Positions 20,565 through 30,312 of a stretch of DNA of 47,577 bases are shown one piece after another (the stretch's first letter is position 1; each line of letters begins with the position of its first letter). Source of the DNA: Chytriomyces cf. hyalinus JEL632 (lineage: Eukaryota > Chytridiomycota > Chytridiomycetes > Chytridiales > Chytriomycetaceae); NCBI GenBank assembly GCA_025435555.1, contig JAIWWG010000160.1, positions 1 through 47,577 of the forward strand, in the 5' to 3' direction. Under the pieces are notes generated by a model that saw only the letters and a list, made by a program, of their open reading frames with translations, made no database searches and was not told where the DNA came from. The position numbers and the translations under genes are program-made.

Positions 20565-21012
20565 TGTTTTTTTCGCTTGATGCTTGATCTTTTTTTTTGT
20601 ATTTTTTGGGGAAGGATGTAGTGGCTGACTTTAAAGGGATTGCAAGGCCCAAAGACCACTTTTTTTGTACGTGGGAGAAGGCCGCAAAGGTGCAAGAATT
20701 TTGCCTCGAAGACCAAAAAAAGACCGGGCCAAGAACAAGAATTAACGGTTAAAACTTGCGCGATCGAACACAAATGAGATTGACCAATCAGATCGCGTGC
20801 ATGCTGACTGAGATGCCCCCAATGACAATCATATGGTGTGCAAACACATACACACTGACTCACAATCCCTAACTGGCATTAACTGCGATCAGAAGCGACC
20901 ACCCAGCAATACAACAAATTGAAAGCTACCATTTTTTTTTAATTCTCTTCTAGAGACATTGCTATGCTACACACACATGATCAACCCAAACAAAATAAAT
21001 ATAAACAGGCAG
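20565..21012. other. Intergenic region, no gene seen
   Basis: AT-rich 5' flank of the 19596 gene and 3' flank of the GPI protein gene. Short frames only. Confidence 0.4.
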
Positions 21013-22629
21013 TTAAAACGAAAACAGTGCAATAAGTGCGACAACAGAAGAAGCGCCAAACGCGGCAGTAGCACTGCTAGCAAGAATTCCAGCAGCCGGC
21101 TTGGCAGGAACTTGCGCGGCGGGGTTCTGCTTGGTAGCACTTGGAGCTGGGTACGTTGGTCCGTTATAAGCAACCGCACCAGCTTGAGATTGGACATTGC
21201 TGTTACTGTTGTTGGACAAGTCGACAGAAACGGCAGCAGCATTTGGAGCTAGTGGGTTGGCTGGGACCATATTTCCAGATGGGTTCGTAGTGACGCCGGC
21301 AGAAGCTCCACCTTGAACGCCTGGAGCATTGACGGTAGCTTGCACAGCGGTACCGTTCATGCTGGTTTGGACGATGGGTGCAATCACGGTGGGTGGTACA
21401 ACTGATCCTGATGGAACGTTTCCTGTAGCTGCAGCGGTAGTGGGGATGGTACTGGCTGGCGCGATAATGACGGGGTTGTTGCCTGGTACAGTGATAATGA
21501 CGGGTTTGATGGGGTTGGCAACGGCGTTGGCGCCCTTGTTGATAATTTCTGGAGAAATGGCAGCGATGGATTGGATTTGGTTGTACACGGGGCTGTTTGC
21601 TGGGAGCTTTGGAAGCAAGTTGGCACTAATATCGACTACCATCTTGAGAGAGACACCAAAGTGGATGGCGATTCCGGCAGCAGAGGCGGTGATATCAGCA
21701 CCCAACTTGATGCTAGCAATAGACTCGATGATGGAAGCGACCAAGTCTTCGCCAATGTTGAGGGCAATGTTGACTGCAGTGAGAGCCGCTTGACAAGCCT
21801 CCAGAGCAAGTCCCAATAAAGGTCCAACGATCGGAACATGAACTTTGAATCCAGCTTGTGCGTGGAGACCCAAGTCGCCCTTGATTTCGTTGCCGAGGAT
21901 TTGACCATTGACATGAGCGTCACCGCCGATTCCAGCAGCAGCTGAAACATCACCAGTTTTCAAGTTTGCAGCAACTCCGACATTGGCACCGCCCTTTGCA
22001 GTAGCATTGAGTGCAACCAAGTCTCCAATGTTAGCTTGAACTGCACCGGCACCGTTAATGCTGGCGCCCGCCGAAACTTGTCCAGTCTTCAAGTCCGCTT
22101 CCGCTTGCACCTTGGCGGCAACAGCACCGCCAGCCTTCACAGCAACCAAATCACCAACTTGTGCCTCCACAACACCTTTCGCTTTCGTATCAACGCTAGC
22201 CGCTACGTTACCATTCTTCAAATCCACGCCCACAGCAGCATGCGCATCACCCTCACCAGCAACTTTGGCCTTGACACCACCCACATTCACTTCCGCGTCC
22301 ACTTTTCCTTTCACACCTGCATCCGCTGAAATTTTCCCATCCTTCAAATCCACATTGGCTTTCACACCGGCAGCACCTGCAGCATTCACTTTTGCCAAAT
22401 CCCCGACTTGAGCAGCCACAGCGCCATTGACTTTGGCGTCGGCAGAGATTTTCCCGTCTTGTTGAACTTTGACAGCGGCTTCACCGCCTGCATGGACGTC
22501 AGCCTTGATGTCGCCGACTTGAGCGTGCGCGTTAATGTCGGCACCGGCGGAGACGCCCCCGCCGGCTTGTGCTTGGTGCGAGAGGAGGGTGATGAGGAGG
22601 AATGCGGTGTATGAGTTTAGGAGTTGCAT
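21013..22629 (-). CDS. GPI-anchored surface protein with about five 40-aa repeats
   Basis: 538 aa in one exon. Signal peptide at residues 1-22 (LLNSYTAFLLITLLSHQAQA). Residues 25-245 are about five degenerate 35-40 aa repeats of the form DLKxGxVSAxAxIxGxxxA-xVGDLxAVxA, very rich in Ala, Gly, Val and Lys and probably beta-rich or fibrous. Residues about 250-370 are a more globular helical domain (GEDLVASIIESIASIKLGAD, LLPKLPANSPVYNQIQSI). A Pro/Thr/Ala/Asn stalk follows, then a C-terminal GPI signal (SSATAAFGASSVVALIALFS). It belongs on the plasma membrane or cell wall. The globular domain recurs in the next gene, so the pair are diverged paralogs joined to different modules. A TATA-like box lies 61 nt upstream of the ATG. 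Confidence 0.75.
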   Translation of the reverse strand: MQLLNSYTAFLLITLLSHQAQAGGGVSAGADINAHAQVGDIKADVHAGGEAAVKVQQDGKISADAKVNGAVAAQVGDLAKVNAAGAAGVKANVDLKDGKISADAGVKGKVDAEVNVGGVKAKVAGEGDAHAAVGVDLKNGNVAASVDTKAKGVVEAQVGDLVAVKAGGAVAAKVQAEADLKTGQVSAGASINGAGAVQANIGDLVALNATAKGGANVGVAANLKTGDVSAAAGIGGDAHVNGQILGNEIKGDLGLHAQAGFKVHVPIVGPLLGLALEACQAALTAVNIALNIGEDLVASIIESIASIKLGADITASAAGIAIHFGVSLKMVVDISANLLPKLPANSPVYNQIQSIAAISPEIINKGANAVANPIKPVIITVPGNNPVIIAPASTIPTTAAATGNVPSGSVVPPTVIAPIVQTSMNGTAVQATVNAPGVQGGASAGVTTNPSGNMVPANPLAPNAAAVSVDLSNNSNSNVQSQAGAVAYNGPTYPAPSATKQNPAAQVPAKPAAGILASSATAAFGASSVVALIALFSF

Positions 22630-22689
22630 TTTGTTTGTTTGGGTTGTTGTGCGTTCTAGATGCTGACTGGGAAAGTGGGAAGGGAGTCC

Positions 22690-22697
22690 CTTTTATG
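22690..22697 (-). promoter_or_regulatory. TATA-like box of the GPI-protein gene
   Basis: CATAAAAG on the minus strand, about 61 nt before the ATG at 22629, a usual TATA distance. Confidence 0.4.
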
Positions 22698-23154
22698 AGG
22701 GGCGTGTGTGCGGTCATTCATTACTTGAAAATTTCGTTCAACTAAAATTAATGGTTTCCCCGAAACAGAGGGGGGGAAATAATTGGTTTCAAAAGTGAAA
22801 CAAGGAAATAGGCTGTGATCATTGGTTGGAAATAAGAATTCAGTTTCGCTGTGGAACGAGCCCAGTCACGCACGCACGCACGCACGCACGGCATCTGTTT
22901 GCGCGAAAATAGAAAAATTGTCAGGTTTTTGTTTATTTGTTTGTTTTTGTTTGTTCAGTTTGTCAGGAGTTGCTTGTTGATGAGTGATTGTCAGGTATTG
23001 CTTTGTTGGCAACTACGGCAAAAGGACGTGTGTGAACAGATTCAACTCATGCTCAAAAAATACGCGTTTTATTCAACATGCCCGATAGAAAGTTAAAACA
23101 TGCAACAACAAACAGATAATAAATGTCCATCCATCCACCCCTTTGACTTGTTCG
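22698..23154. other. Spacer between the two GPI-protein genes
   Basis: No gene seen. Contains a short (ACGC)n run near 22868-22889 and T/G-rich low-complexity sequence near 22920-22960. Confidence 0.5.
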
Positions 23155-23985
23155 CTACATCATAAACCACACACCCAAACCAATCACAAACGCATGAATT
23201 GCCGCAACATTCGCGCCTGCTCCGCTCTTTAAAATCCCAATCGGAAGACTTGTTGCTGATGAAGATTTGGATGCAGAAACAGTTGTACTGCTGCTGCTGG
23301 TGCTGATGGCGTATATTGTTGAAGGGAACATGATGGCACTACTTGGTATGGTGGAGCTTGAACTGGTTGTTGTTGTCTTTGATGTTGTTGCTGGTGTAGT
23401 AGTGGTTGTAGTAGTGATAGTGGTTTTGATGGTGGTAGAGGTTGTGGTTACGCTTGAAGTGCTAGTCATTGTGGCAGTAGAATAAGTTGGAATCGTGCTG
23501 ACAAGGTATAGCAAGTAGGAGCTCTCAGGAACAGTGCAAATGGACTGAATGACGCCATACGATGGAGAATTGATGGGAAGCTTTGTTAAAAGGCCGCGAC
23601 TGATTGTCAGTAAACTTGCCACTGGAACGTTATTCTTAAGCGCCAATCCGCACACGGCCGGTATAATATCCATGTTGGGTCCGATCGAGACAAGACCTTG
23701 GAAGAGCGATAAAACAACATCCTGTCCAAGAGACACTGCGCCGACAAGCGCGCCTGTCAATTCTTGAAAAATATCGATCGATATTCCAAACGATTTTGTC
23801 AAATCAACTGCCGGACTGTTGATCACACCGCCTGGAGCACTGATCCATGGGTTTAATGCGGCAGAATCTGCAGTGCCTGTGTTGAAACCGATTCCAAAGT
23901 TCAATCCGAGTCCGATGGGTGTTGCGAGGGTTGTTGTTGTCGCTGATGAGATGTATGCGAGGGCAATGATTGTTGCGTGCTTCAT
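23155..23985 (-). CDS. GPI-anchored surface protein with Ser/Thr stalk
   Basis: The start is placed at MKHATIIALAYISSATTTT (23985), which gives a signal peptide; the frame is open to 24096 with a polar, unlikely leader. 276 aa. Residues about 25-150 form a globular domain that parallels the neighbour: LGQDVVLSLFQGLVSI, then CGLALKNNVPVASLL, then GLLTKLPINSPSYGVIQSIC. A Thr/Ser stalk of about 90 residues, probably O-mannosylated, follows. The C-terminus has a GPI signal (KSGAGANVAAIHAFVIGLGV). Predicted at the cell surface. The shared domain is present once here, without the 40-aa repeats of the neighbour. Confidence 0.75.
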   Translation of the reverse strand: MKHATIIALAYISSATTTTLATPIGLGLNFGIGFNTGTADSAALNPWISAPGGVINSPAVDLTKSFGISIDIFQELTGALVGAVSLGQDVVLSLFQGLVSIGPNMDIIPAVCGLALKNNVPVASLLTISRGLLTKLPINSPSYGVIQSICTVPESSYLLYLVSTIPTYSTATMTSTSSVTTTSTTIKTTITTTTTTTPATTSKTTTTSSSSTIPSSAIMFPSTIYAISTSSSSTTVSASKSSSATSLPIGILKSGAGANVAAIHAFVIGLGVWFMM

Positions 23986-24558
23986 GGTTGTGGATATCTG
24001 AGGATGGGGAGTTGTTGTTGTTGATGTAGGGCCTGTTCGCTTTGTTTTTGTAGTGTTTGAAGGTTTGGTACGAATGAATTGAGGTTGACTGGGCAATCAA
24101 TTTTTTGATAGACAAATGAGTGCCGTCCAATCAGGTTTATCCGCATGCGGGGAAGGATTATTGTGGCCCAAGTTGCTTTCGAGTTCTGGCTGCGCGATAC
24201 GTGGGCTGACTGAAGACGAAGAATAGGTTCTGTCGATCGGCAGTCCGATAGCCTTGCAAGCAGGACACGTCAGTCACGAACAATCGATTCGATCGAGATG
24301 TGCGATGTGTGTGTGAAGTGTGCGAGGGGTAACAACAGGCAAATTGCGGACAAGAGAAGCCGTTGAGATTTTGAGCGTGTGCATTCAGCCTTTGCCGACA
24401 TTGTGGGAATAAAAAGCTCGGATGGGTGTATTCTGCCGTGTCTGCCCAGCCTAACTCTTGCCGTCAGCGAGCTGTATGGTGTCTGTGTCTGTGAGTGTGT
24501 GTGTGTGTGTGTTGTTAGCCTGCCATTTTTGCCAGTTCTCTATCACTCGAAAAACACC
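23986..24558. other. 5' region shared by GPI gene and eS30 (divergent)
   Basis: Divergent intergenic region. It contains a (TG)n run at about 24494-24511 close to the eS30 start codon. No other gene recognised. Confidence 0.4.
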
Positions 24559-25169
<611 letters not shown>

Positions 25170-25612
25170 ACTTGCAAGATGCAGCAGCAGCAAAAACCTT
25201 AATTTAGTTCATGTAAAGGGGAATTGGTGTGTTTTGTGGGTGGGTTTTCAGGAATATCTCTGAAGAGCGGTGGTGGAGTTAACTTGTGTTTGGGACTCGT
25301 TGGTTTTTTTCGTTCCTTGCGAAGGGGGAGATCCAGTGCGAAACGAAATACACAGTCCGCCCTGCCCATTTTGACATTGTTTATTCTGTCGTTCATCATA
25401 CATGACTGCTGCTTTTCGAATAGGTCATGCGCATGCAGAAGAACTTGCGAACACGTGATCTGACTGCTCCTGATTGTCGCAAACCATCATCCATCCAACT
25501 TAGGGCCTCAGTCCAATCGACAGAAACCAAGCGGGCATGAGTGCGTGTTAAGCGGTGAGACTCGGACTCAAGATCCGCATTTTCCATGTCAAATTAATTG
25601 CCTGCCTCCCAA
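25170..25612. other. Intergenic region, no gene seen
   Basis: 3' flank of eS30 and 5' flank of the F-box/LRR gene. Short frames only. Confidence 0.4.
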
Positions 25613-26501
25613 ATGGACGCAGCCATGGCGGACATCAACATTCTTCCCGTCGAACTCCTGATCCGCATTTTCCGTTGGATCCCGGTCCGAAACGTGCTCA
25701 AATTCCGACGGCTATGCAAAGCAGTGAACGAGAGCCTTCTGACTTGCCCTGCTCAACATGGAACTTCCGCCACTTTTGACACGCGTAAAAGCAAAATGTA
25801 CCTGTGGCTCAAGCTGCCCGAACTCTACCAGTCGGCATTTGCGAGCAAGTATCTGGCGAATACTGAGGAAATTGAAGCTGCGGCTGCGGGACCTTTTCCA
25901 GCAAGTATTCTGCAGTTAACGCATCTGAAAAGTGTGTATCTGGCGCGGTCTAACTTTACAGGCCGGCTTCCAGATGGGATTGGAGCGCTGACAAACTTGA
26001 CATCGCTGTTTCTGGACAGTAACCGATTCCAGGGAACCATTCCAATAAGCTTCAACAACTTGGTCGCTCTGCAGGCGCTCAGCTTGTTGATTGGATATAA
26101 TCCGATATACAGCCCAATACCCAAGGAACTGTGGAGCTTGGTCAATTTGGTGAAACTAGAAATGTGTCAGTGCGGTTTGACTGGATCTCTTGCTGGAGTT
26201 GGGGCATTATCGCATCTCGAAGAATTGGATGCGTGTCACAATGACGGAGGGGATACCTCCAAACGAACCACCTCAAATAAGCCGGTTAAAGTCATTGCAC
26301 TTGATTGGGAATCCGCGTTTGCAGGGCCAGTTGTGGGATTTCCAAAGGATGAATTCTTTCAAAGCGCTGTGCATGGATGAAGCAGTGTTTTCGAGTTGCA
26401 CGATTCGGGGATGCCCGCGCGTCAGTGGTGTAACGCTTATCATCCCGAGGAGATGGGTGAAGATTGGAATTCAGATTGGTCGTCAGATTCGTGAGTTTTA
26501 A
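25613..26501 (+). CDS. F-box/LRR protein, unit 1 (frame break near 26245)
   Basis: Starts at MDAAMADINILPVELLIR. The F-box covers residues 8-45 (LPVELLIRIFRWIPVRNVLK). A helical linker and then four to five plant-type LRRs follow (LTHLKSVYLARSNFTGRLPD, ALTNLTSLFLDSNRFQGTIP). After LEELDACHND the frame shifts: compared with the relic at 27.8 kb, about 5 nt are missing. The correct frame then gives GIPPNEPPQISRLKSLHLIG, DFQRMNSFKALCMDEAV and so on, to a stop at 26501. Read without correction, it ends at 26380 after 256 aa with a foreign tail. It forms a unit with the F-box gene at 26595, 94 nt downstream on the same strand. Confidence 0.65.
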
Positions 26502-26594
26502 AACGCGAGTTGTAAGCTTCAAAGATTGGATAACTTTGAAGAACTGTGTGTGGACAGTGTGGTGCTGGAGAATAGCACATTAAGATAAATATAA

Positions 26595-27607
26595 ATGATC
26601 ACACCGTGCTCCTCACCAGGCTGCCCATGCTGTCGAAGACACGCGGTGCACATCCATGAGCTGCATGACGCCTTCGAATCATCAACGGACGCTGCGATCG
26701 ACGAAACCACCTCATGCCTGGGATCGATCACTCGCTCTGCTGCTTTCGAAACAATGCCGCCAGAGATTCTCGATCGCATTGTTCAATATGTTGATGATGA
26801 ATCAATATTGCCGCTCTGCCATGCGCTGCCATACTTCAAGTACATATCCACAGCCATGTTTGACTTTGCGCAACGATTCCCATACGAAGGTTACACACCC
26901 TTTCAGCTGTGGCCAAGCATGTATTTCCCCGTGATTCCAAACTTCAGGTCGAAAATATCGCTGCAGTATATTCACGCATCATTTCGAAACACGGAGGGAA
27001 TGTGCATGTATATTGTGGCAAGGAGGTATTAAACTACCTTGGTGTACTTCCCGATGTGCTGTCTGTTCATCCTGGTGGCAAGAACGATTCAACCACTGCA
27101 TGGACCAAGTTTCTGCGCGGGCTTGCGGATGCAAAGAAACGAATTCGATGCTGTATAATGGATATAGTCTCGGCGAAAGGGAATCTTGATGAAATTGCCA
27201 GGCAACTGACGCGCCTGCAAATACAGTACCTTGTTTGGGACACCGAAGACGATCTCACAGAGGAGATTCAGGAAGCGCTTCCCCGCATTTCAGGACTGTC
27301 GTACCTTGGAGTGCATCTTCCAACAGACATTGGTGAAAACATTCTCTCTCGATGCTTGAATTTGACAGAGGTTGCATTTGCGCGACTTCTGGAACTAGAA
27401 CACTCTGCGGATCCAGTGGCATGCATTCTGCGGCTGATTAAGGGATCACGCATTCACAAAGTGTGGTGCAAGACACTGTCACAACATGGGTTTATGTATG
27501 GCTTGGAGTTACTGGAAACAATCTCGACCGATTTTCTCAAACACGGCTGGCACAAGGAAATACACGAGGATGAAGACAGAGTGTGCTTTGTTCATCGGCA
27601 TGCATGA
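26595..27607 (+). CDS. F-box protein with N-terminal Cys/His cluster, unit 1 (one frame break)
   Basis: Paralog of the intact gene at 28112. It begins with CSSPGCPCCRRHAVHIH, a candidate zinc site. An F-box follows (TMPPEILDRIVQYVDDES), then ILPLCHALPYFKYISTAMF. The frame breaks near 26930, where a single missing base would restore it; the second frame carries AAVYSRIISKHGGNVHVYC to the C-terminal HKEIHEDEDRVCFVHRHA at 27607. The C-terminal half contains LPRISGLSYLGVH and CLNLTEV, weakly repeat-like, as in LRR or FBXL-type solenoids. It may be expressed if the break is an error. AATAAA overlaps the stop region (27606). Confidence 0.65.
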
Positions 27608-27744
27608 ATAAAGGATTGGGCTGTGAGTTTTTGTGAATGAACGGGCTTTTGTTATGAGAGGTTTTGGAACGACACGTCCTGTTCTGCAAACAAGTCATGA
27701 CTTAAGTGGAGGTAGGCATTCCTTCCTCGATTTCAAACTTGGAG

Positions 27745-28070
27745 GGACTTTTCCGTGCCTCGATATTGGTTTGAAATGTGTCATTGCGGTTTGGGTGGAA
27801 TCGGGGTATTATCCGTCTCGAAGAGTTGGATGTTTGCTTCAATGACTTCACGGGGTCAATACCTCCAAATGAGATCCCTCGGCTCAGGCAACTGGAGTCG
27901 CTGCACTTGTTTGCTAACGCGCGTTTGCCGAGTCAGTTACGGGATTTTGAAGGGCAGGATTCTTTCCATGCGCTCTGCATGGATGAAACAGCGGCCTCGA
28001 CTCGCGCGATTCGGGGGTTATCAGCGTCGTGGGTGCAATGTTTATCATTGACTGCTGCGATTCCGACAGG
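27745..28070 (+). pseudogene. F-box/LRR relic, unit 2 (3' portion only)
   Basis: Corresponds to the last quarter of the 25613 gene: an EMCHCGLGG start, then in another frame LEELDVCFNDFTGSIPPNE, LRQLESLHLFANARL, QDSFHALCMDETAA and IRGLSASW. The F-box and the first LRRs are missing and there is at least one frame change. It sits directly before the second F-box gene just as the full-length LRR gene sits before the first, so gene order is conserved in the duplicated unit. Confidence 0.7.
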
Positions 28071-28111
28071 TTTTCTGATTCTGTAAAATCGTGTTCAAAA
28101 GGAGAAAAACA

Positions 28112-29224
28112 ATGCGGTCGTGCTCCTCACACTGCGTCTGCTGTCAAAGGCATGCCGCCCACATCCATTCACTCCAGCAAAGAGCGCTCTATGAACTCAA
28201 CTTCTATCGCAAACTGCTCCAAATGGACCCGTTGACCCGAATGGACGCATTCGAATCATCCAAAGACCTTGCGATCGTCAAACCCGTTTCATGCGAACGA
28301 TCCATCACCCGCTCTGTTGCTTTCGAAACAATGCCGCCAGAGATTCTCGATCGCATTGCTCAGTTTGTGGACGGCAAATCGATTCTGCCGCTCTGCCATG
28401 CGCTGCCATACTACAAATACATCTCAGCGGCCATGTTCGACTTTAAGATTCGATTCGTGGGCGAAATGTACAAACCGTCCAAGCTATGGCCAGATATGCA
28501 TTTCCCCATGCTTGGAGGCACGCATTCAGAAATAACCGAATTCCCAATCCAACACATGCACGCCGCTGGAGTGTACGCACGCATTGTTTCGAAGCACGGC
28601 GGGAATATCCATGTGCCTTGTTCCACGAATGTAGTAAACTATATTGGCGCTCTGCCTGATGTAGTGTCTGTTCATCCTGGCAATGACTTTTCAAGCTCAG
28701 GATGGGGCGATCTTCTGCGCGGGCTTGCAGATGCAAACAAGCAAATTCGATCATGTATAATGGACGCGGGCGGTGGGTACGACAATTGGGATGAAGTTGG
28801 CCGGCAACTGACGCGGTTGCAAATACAGACACTCATCTGGAGAGATGAGTTCTTTAGAGATGACTTCTTTCCCCTGGAAGTAGTTCAGGACGCGCTTCCA
28901 TTCATTAAAGGCCTATCGTACTTTGCAACAGATGTTCCAGGAGACTGTGGTGAAAACGACTTTCTTTCTCGGTGCGAGGATTTGAAAGAGATTGAGTTTC
29001 TGAGACTACTGATTGAAGAACCTGTGGGTCAGGCGGATTGGATTTTGCAGCTGATCGAGGGATCGCGTATTCATAAAGTGTGGTGCGAGAAACCGCGGCC
29101 GAACAACTATGAGGAGGATTCGAAAACATTGGAAATAATTACTTCTGAGTTTCTCCGGCATGGCTGGCACAAGGAAAGCAACGATGCTGATGAAAAAGTG
29201 TGCTTTGTTTACCGACCTTCATGA
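28112..29224 (+). CDS. F-box protein with N-terminal Cys/His cluster, unit 2 (intact)
   Basis: 370 aa from MRSCSSHCVCCQRHAAHIH (an upstream in-frame ATG-like start exists at 28091). The leading C-x3-C-x-C-C-x3-H-x3-H pattern is shared with the first copy. The F-box reads TMPPEILDRIAQFVDGKSIL, followed by CHALPYYKYISAAMF. The remaining 250 residues are a conserved repeat-like region: ARIVSKHGGNIHVPC, GALPDVVSVHPGND, LADANKQIRSCIMD, VGRQLTRLQIQTL, SRCEDLKEIEFLRL and HGWHKES to the end. The layout suggests an SCF substrate adaptor whose C-terminal part binds the target. This is the only undamaged one of three copies. Confidence 0.72.
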   Translation: MRSCSSHCVCCQRHAAHIHSLQQRALYELNFYRKLLQMDPLTRMDAFESSKDLAIVKPVSCERSITRSVAFETMPPEILDRIAQFVDGKSILPLCHALPYYKYISAAMFDFKIRFVGEMYKPSKLWPDMHFPMLGGTHSEITEFPIQHMHAAGVYARIVSKHGGNIHVPCSTNVVNYIGALPDVVSVHPGNDFSSSGWGDLLRGLADANKQIRSCIMDAGGGYDNWDEVGRQLTRLQIQTLIWRDEFFRDDFFPLEVVQDALPFIKGLSYFATDVPGDCGENDFLSRCEDLKEIEFLRLLIEEPVGQADWILQLIEGSRIHKVWCEKPRPNNYEEDSKTLEIITSEFLRHGWHKESNDADEKVCFVYRPS

Positions 29225-29384
29225 ATGATGGGAACGTGTGAATATAATGGCAGGCACTTCTGGCTTACATTTCGCGGTTTTGAGCACAAAAAGTTCCACA
29301 AACTGAGTTGACTGCAGGGTGAGTCTCGCATATGAGATCAACAGTGGGGTTTCCATAAATAAAATCAAAAAAAAAAAAAAAAGA

Positions 29385-29900
29385 ATGCGCGCTGTTGAAG
29401 GCACGCAGTCCTTACCCACTCGCTGCAGCGAAGAGCGCTCGATGACCTCAATTGCTATCGCAAACTCTTTCAAAAAAGCCTGGACGAATCGTTCGCAGAC
29501 CCTGCGATCGTCAAACCTGCCCCAATACCTGGGATCGATCACTCGCTCTGCTGCTTTCGAAACAATGCCGCCAGAGATTCTCGATCGCATTGCTCAGTTC
29601 GAAGACGGCAAATCGATTCTGCCGCTGTGCCATTCAATACGATACCACCACGGCCATGTTTGACTTTGGCCGTCGATTCCCATTCGAAAACTACAAACTG
29701 CACGAGCTGTGGCCAAACTTGTTTTCCCCATGAACCAAAACAAAGAGTCGCAAATAATCGACTTCCCGATGCATCATTTCGGAGTATTTGCACGTATTAT
29801 ATCCAAACACGACCGAAATTTTATTACGATTGCGTATGCACAAGGAAACGCATGATGATTATGGGAAAGTGTGCTTTGTTCGGGGGGAGGAATTCATGAG
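29385..29900 (+). pseudogene. F-box protein relic, unit 3
   Basis: Directly after an A-run (about 29369-29384). It contains a decayed N-terminus (a Ser/Leu-rich piece matching the copy at 28.15 kb), the F-box TMPPEILDRIAQFEDGKSIL, several frame changes, QIIDFPMHHFGVFARIISKH, then a large deletion joining straight to the C-terminal HKE...KVCFV. The Cys/His cluster is lost. Clearly a pseudogene. Confidence 0.75.
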
Positions 29901-29990
29901 TGATGAATCTGACTGAGTGTGATGAATCAGACGCTGGGATGATGAATCGGACGCTGAATATGATGAATCAGACTCTGAGTATGATGAAGA
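29901..29990 (+). repeat. Degenerate GATGAATC(A/T)GAC repeat
   Basis: Four to five imperfect copies of a GATGAATCAGAC-type unit, 18-24 nt apart. In one frame they would encode Asp-Glu-Ser-Asp blocks. It lies just beyond the F-box relic and probably arose from its acidic C-terminal codons. Confidence 0.6.
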
Positions 29991-30029
29991 AAATCACATT
30001 ATCTGAGGTACCTTCACGTTGAGGGATTC

Positions 30030-30072
30030 AGAAGGGTGTGAATTCTTTCCATGCGCGGTGTATGTATGAAAC
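30030..30072 (+). pseudogene. F-box/LRR relic, unit 3 (short)
   Basis: About 40 nt matching the NSFHALCMDET segment of the LRR genes at 26.36 kb and 27.96 kb (here NSFHARCMYET). It ends abruptly where sequence copied from the RNA-repair gene begins. Confidence 0.55.
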
Positions 30073-30187
30073 TTCGAATCAAGCGGCAGTGTTCGGGGGT
30101 TCAGTGTCGATGCCACGAAGGATTGAGAATAAATCACGGCGGTGGGTTAATCCAAGACATAAGATGTCCAAGTCTGAAGATGGAGAG
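30073..30187 (+). repeat. Copied fragment of the RNA-repair gene (source 45608-45741)
   Basis: About 115 nt aligning by eye to 45608-45741, antisense to the nucleotidyltransferase exon, with few mismatches and one internal deletion of about 20 nt. Matching stretches include TTCGAATCAAGCGGCAGTGT and CATAAGATGTCCAAGTCTGA. Orientation relative to the + strand is the same as at the source. Confidence 0.85.
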
Positions 30188-30312
30188 TTGCAATTCAAAT
30201 GCACTTCACTTTCACGGCGCACACGTGTCGCAAATCACATGCTTCGAGTTCAAACCACAACGGTTGATTTTTATTAACTGTTACGACATTGAAGAATTCT
30301 GCAACTGCATTT

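Noticed and set aside
22868-22889. Short direct repeats as a CRISPR-like array
   Set aside because: Plain (ACGC)n microsatellite without spacers, and the window is eukaryotic.
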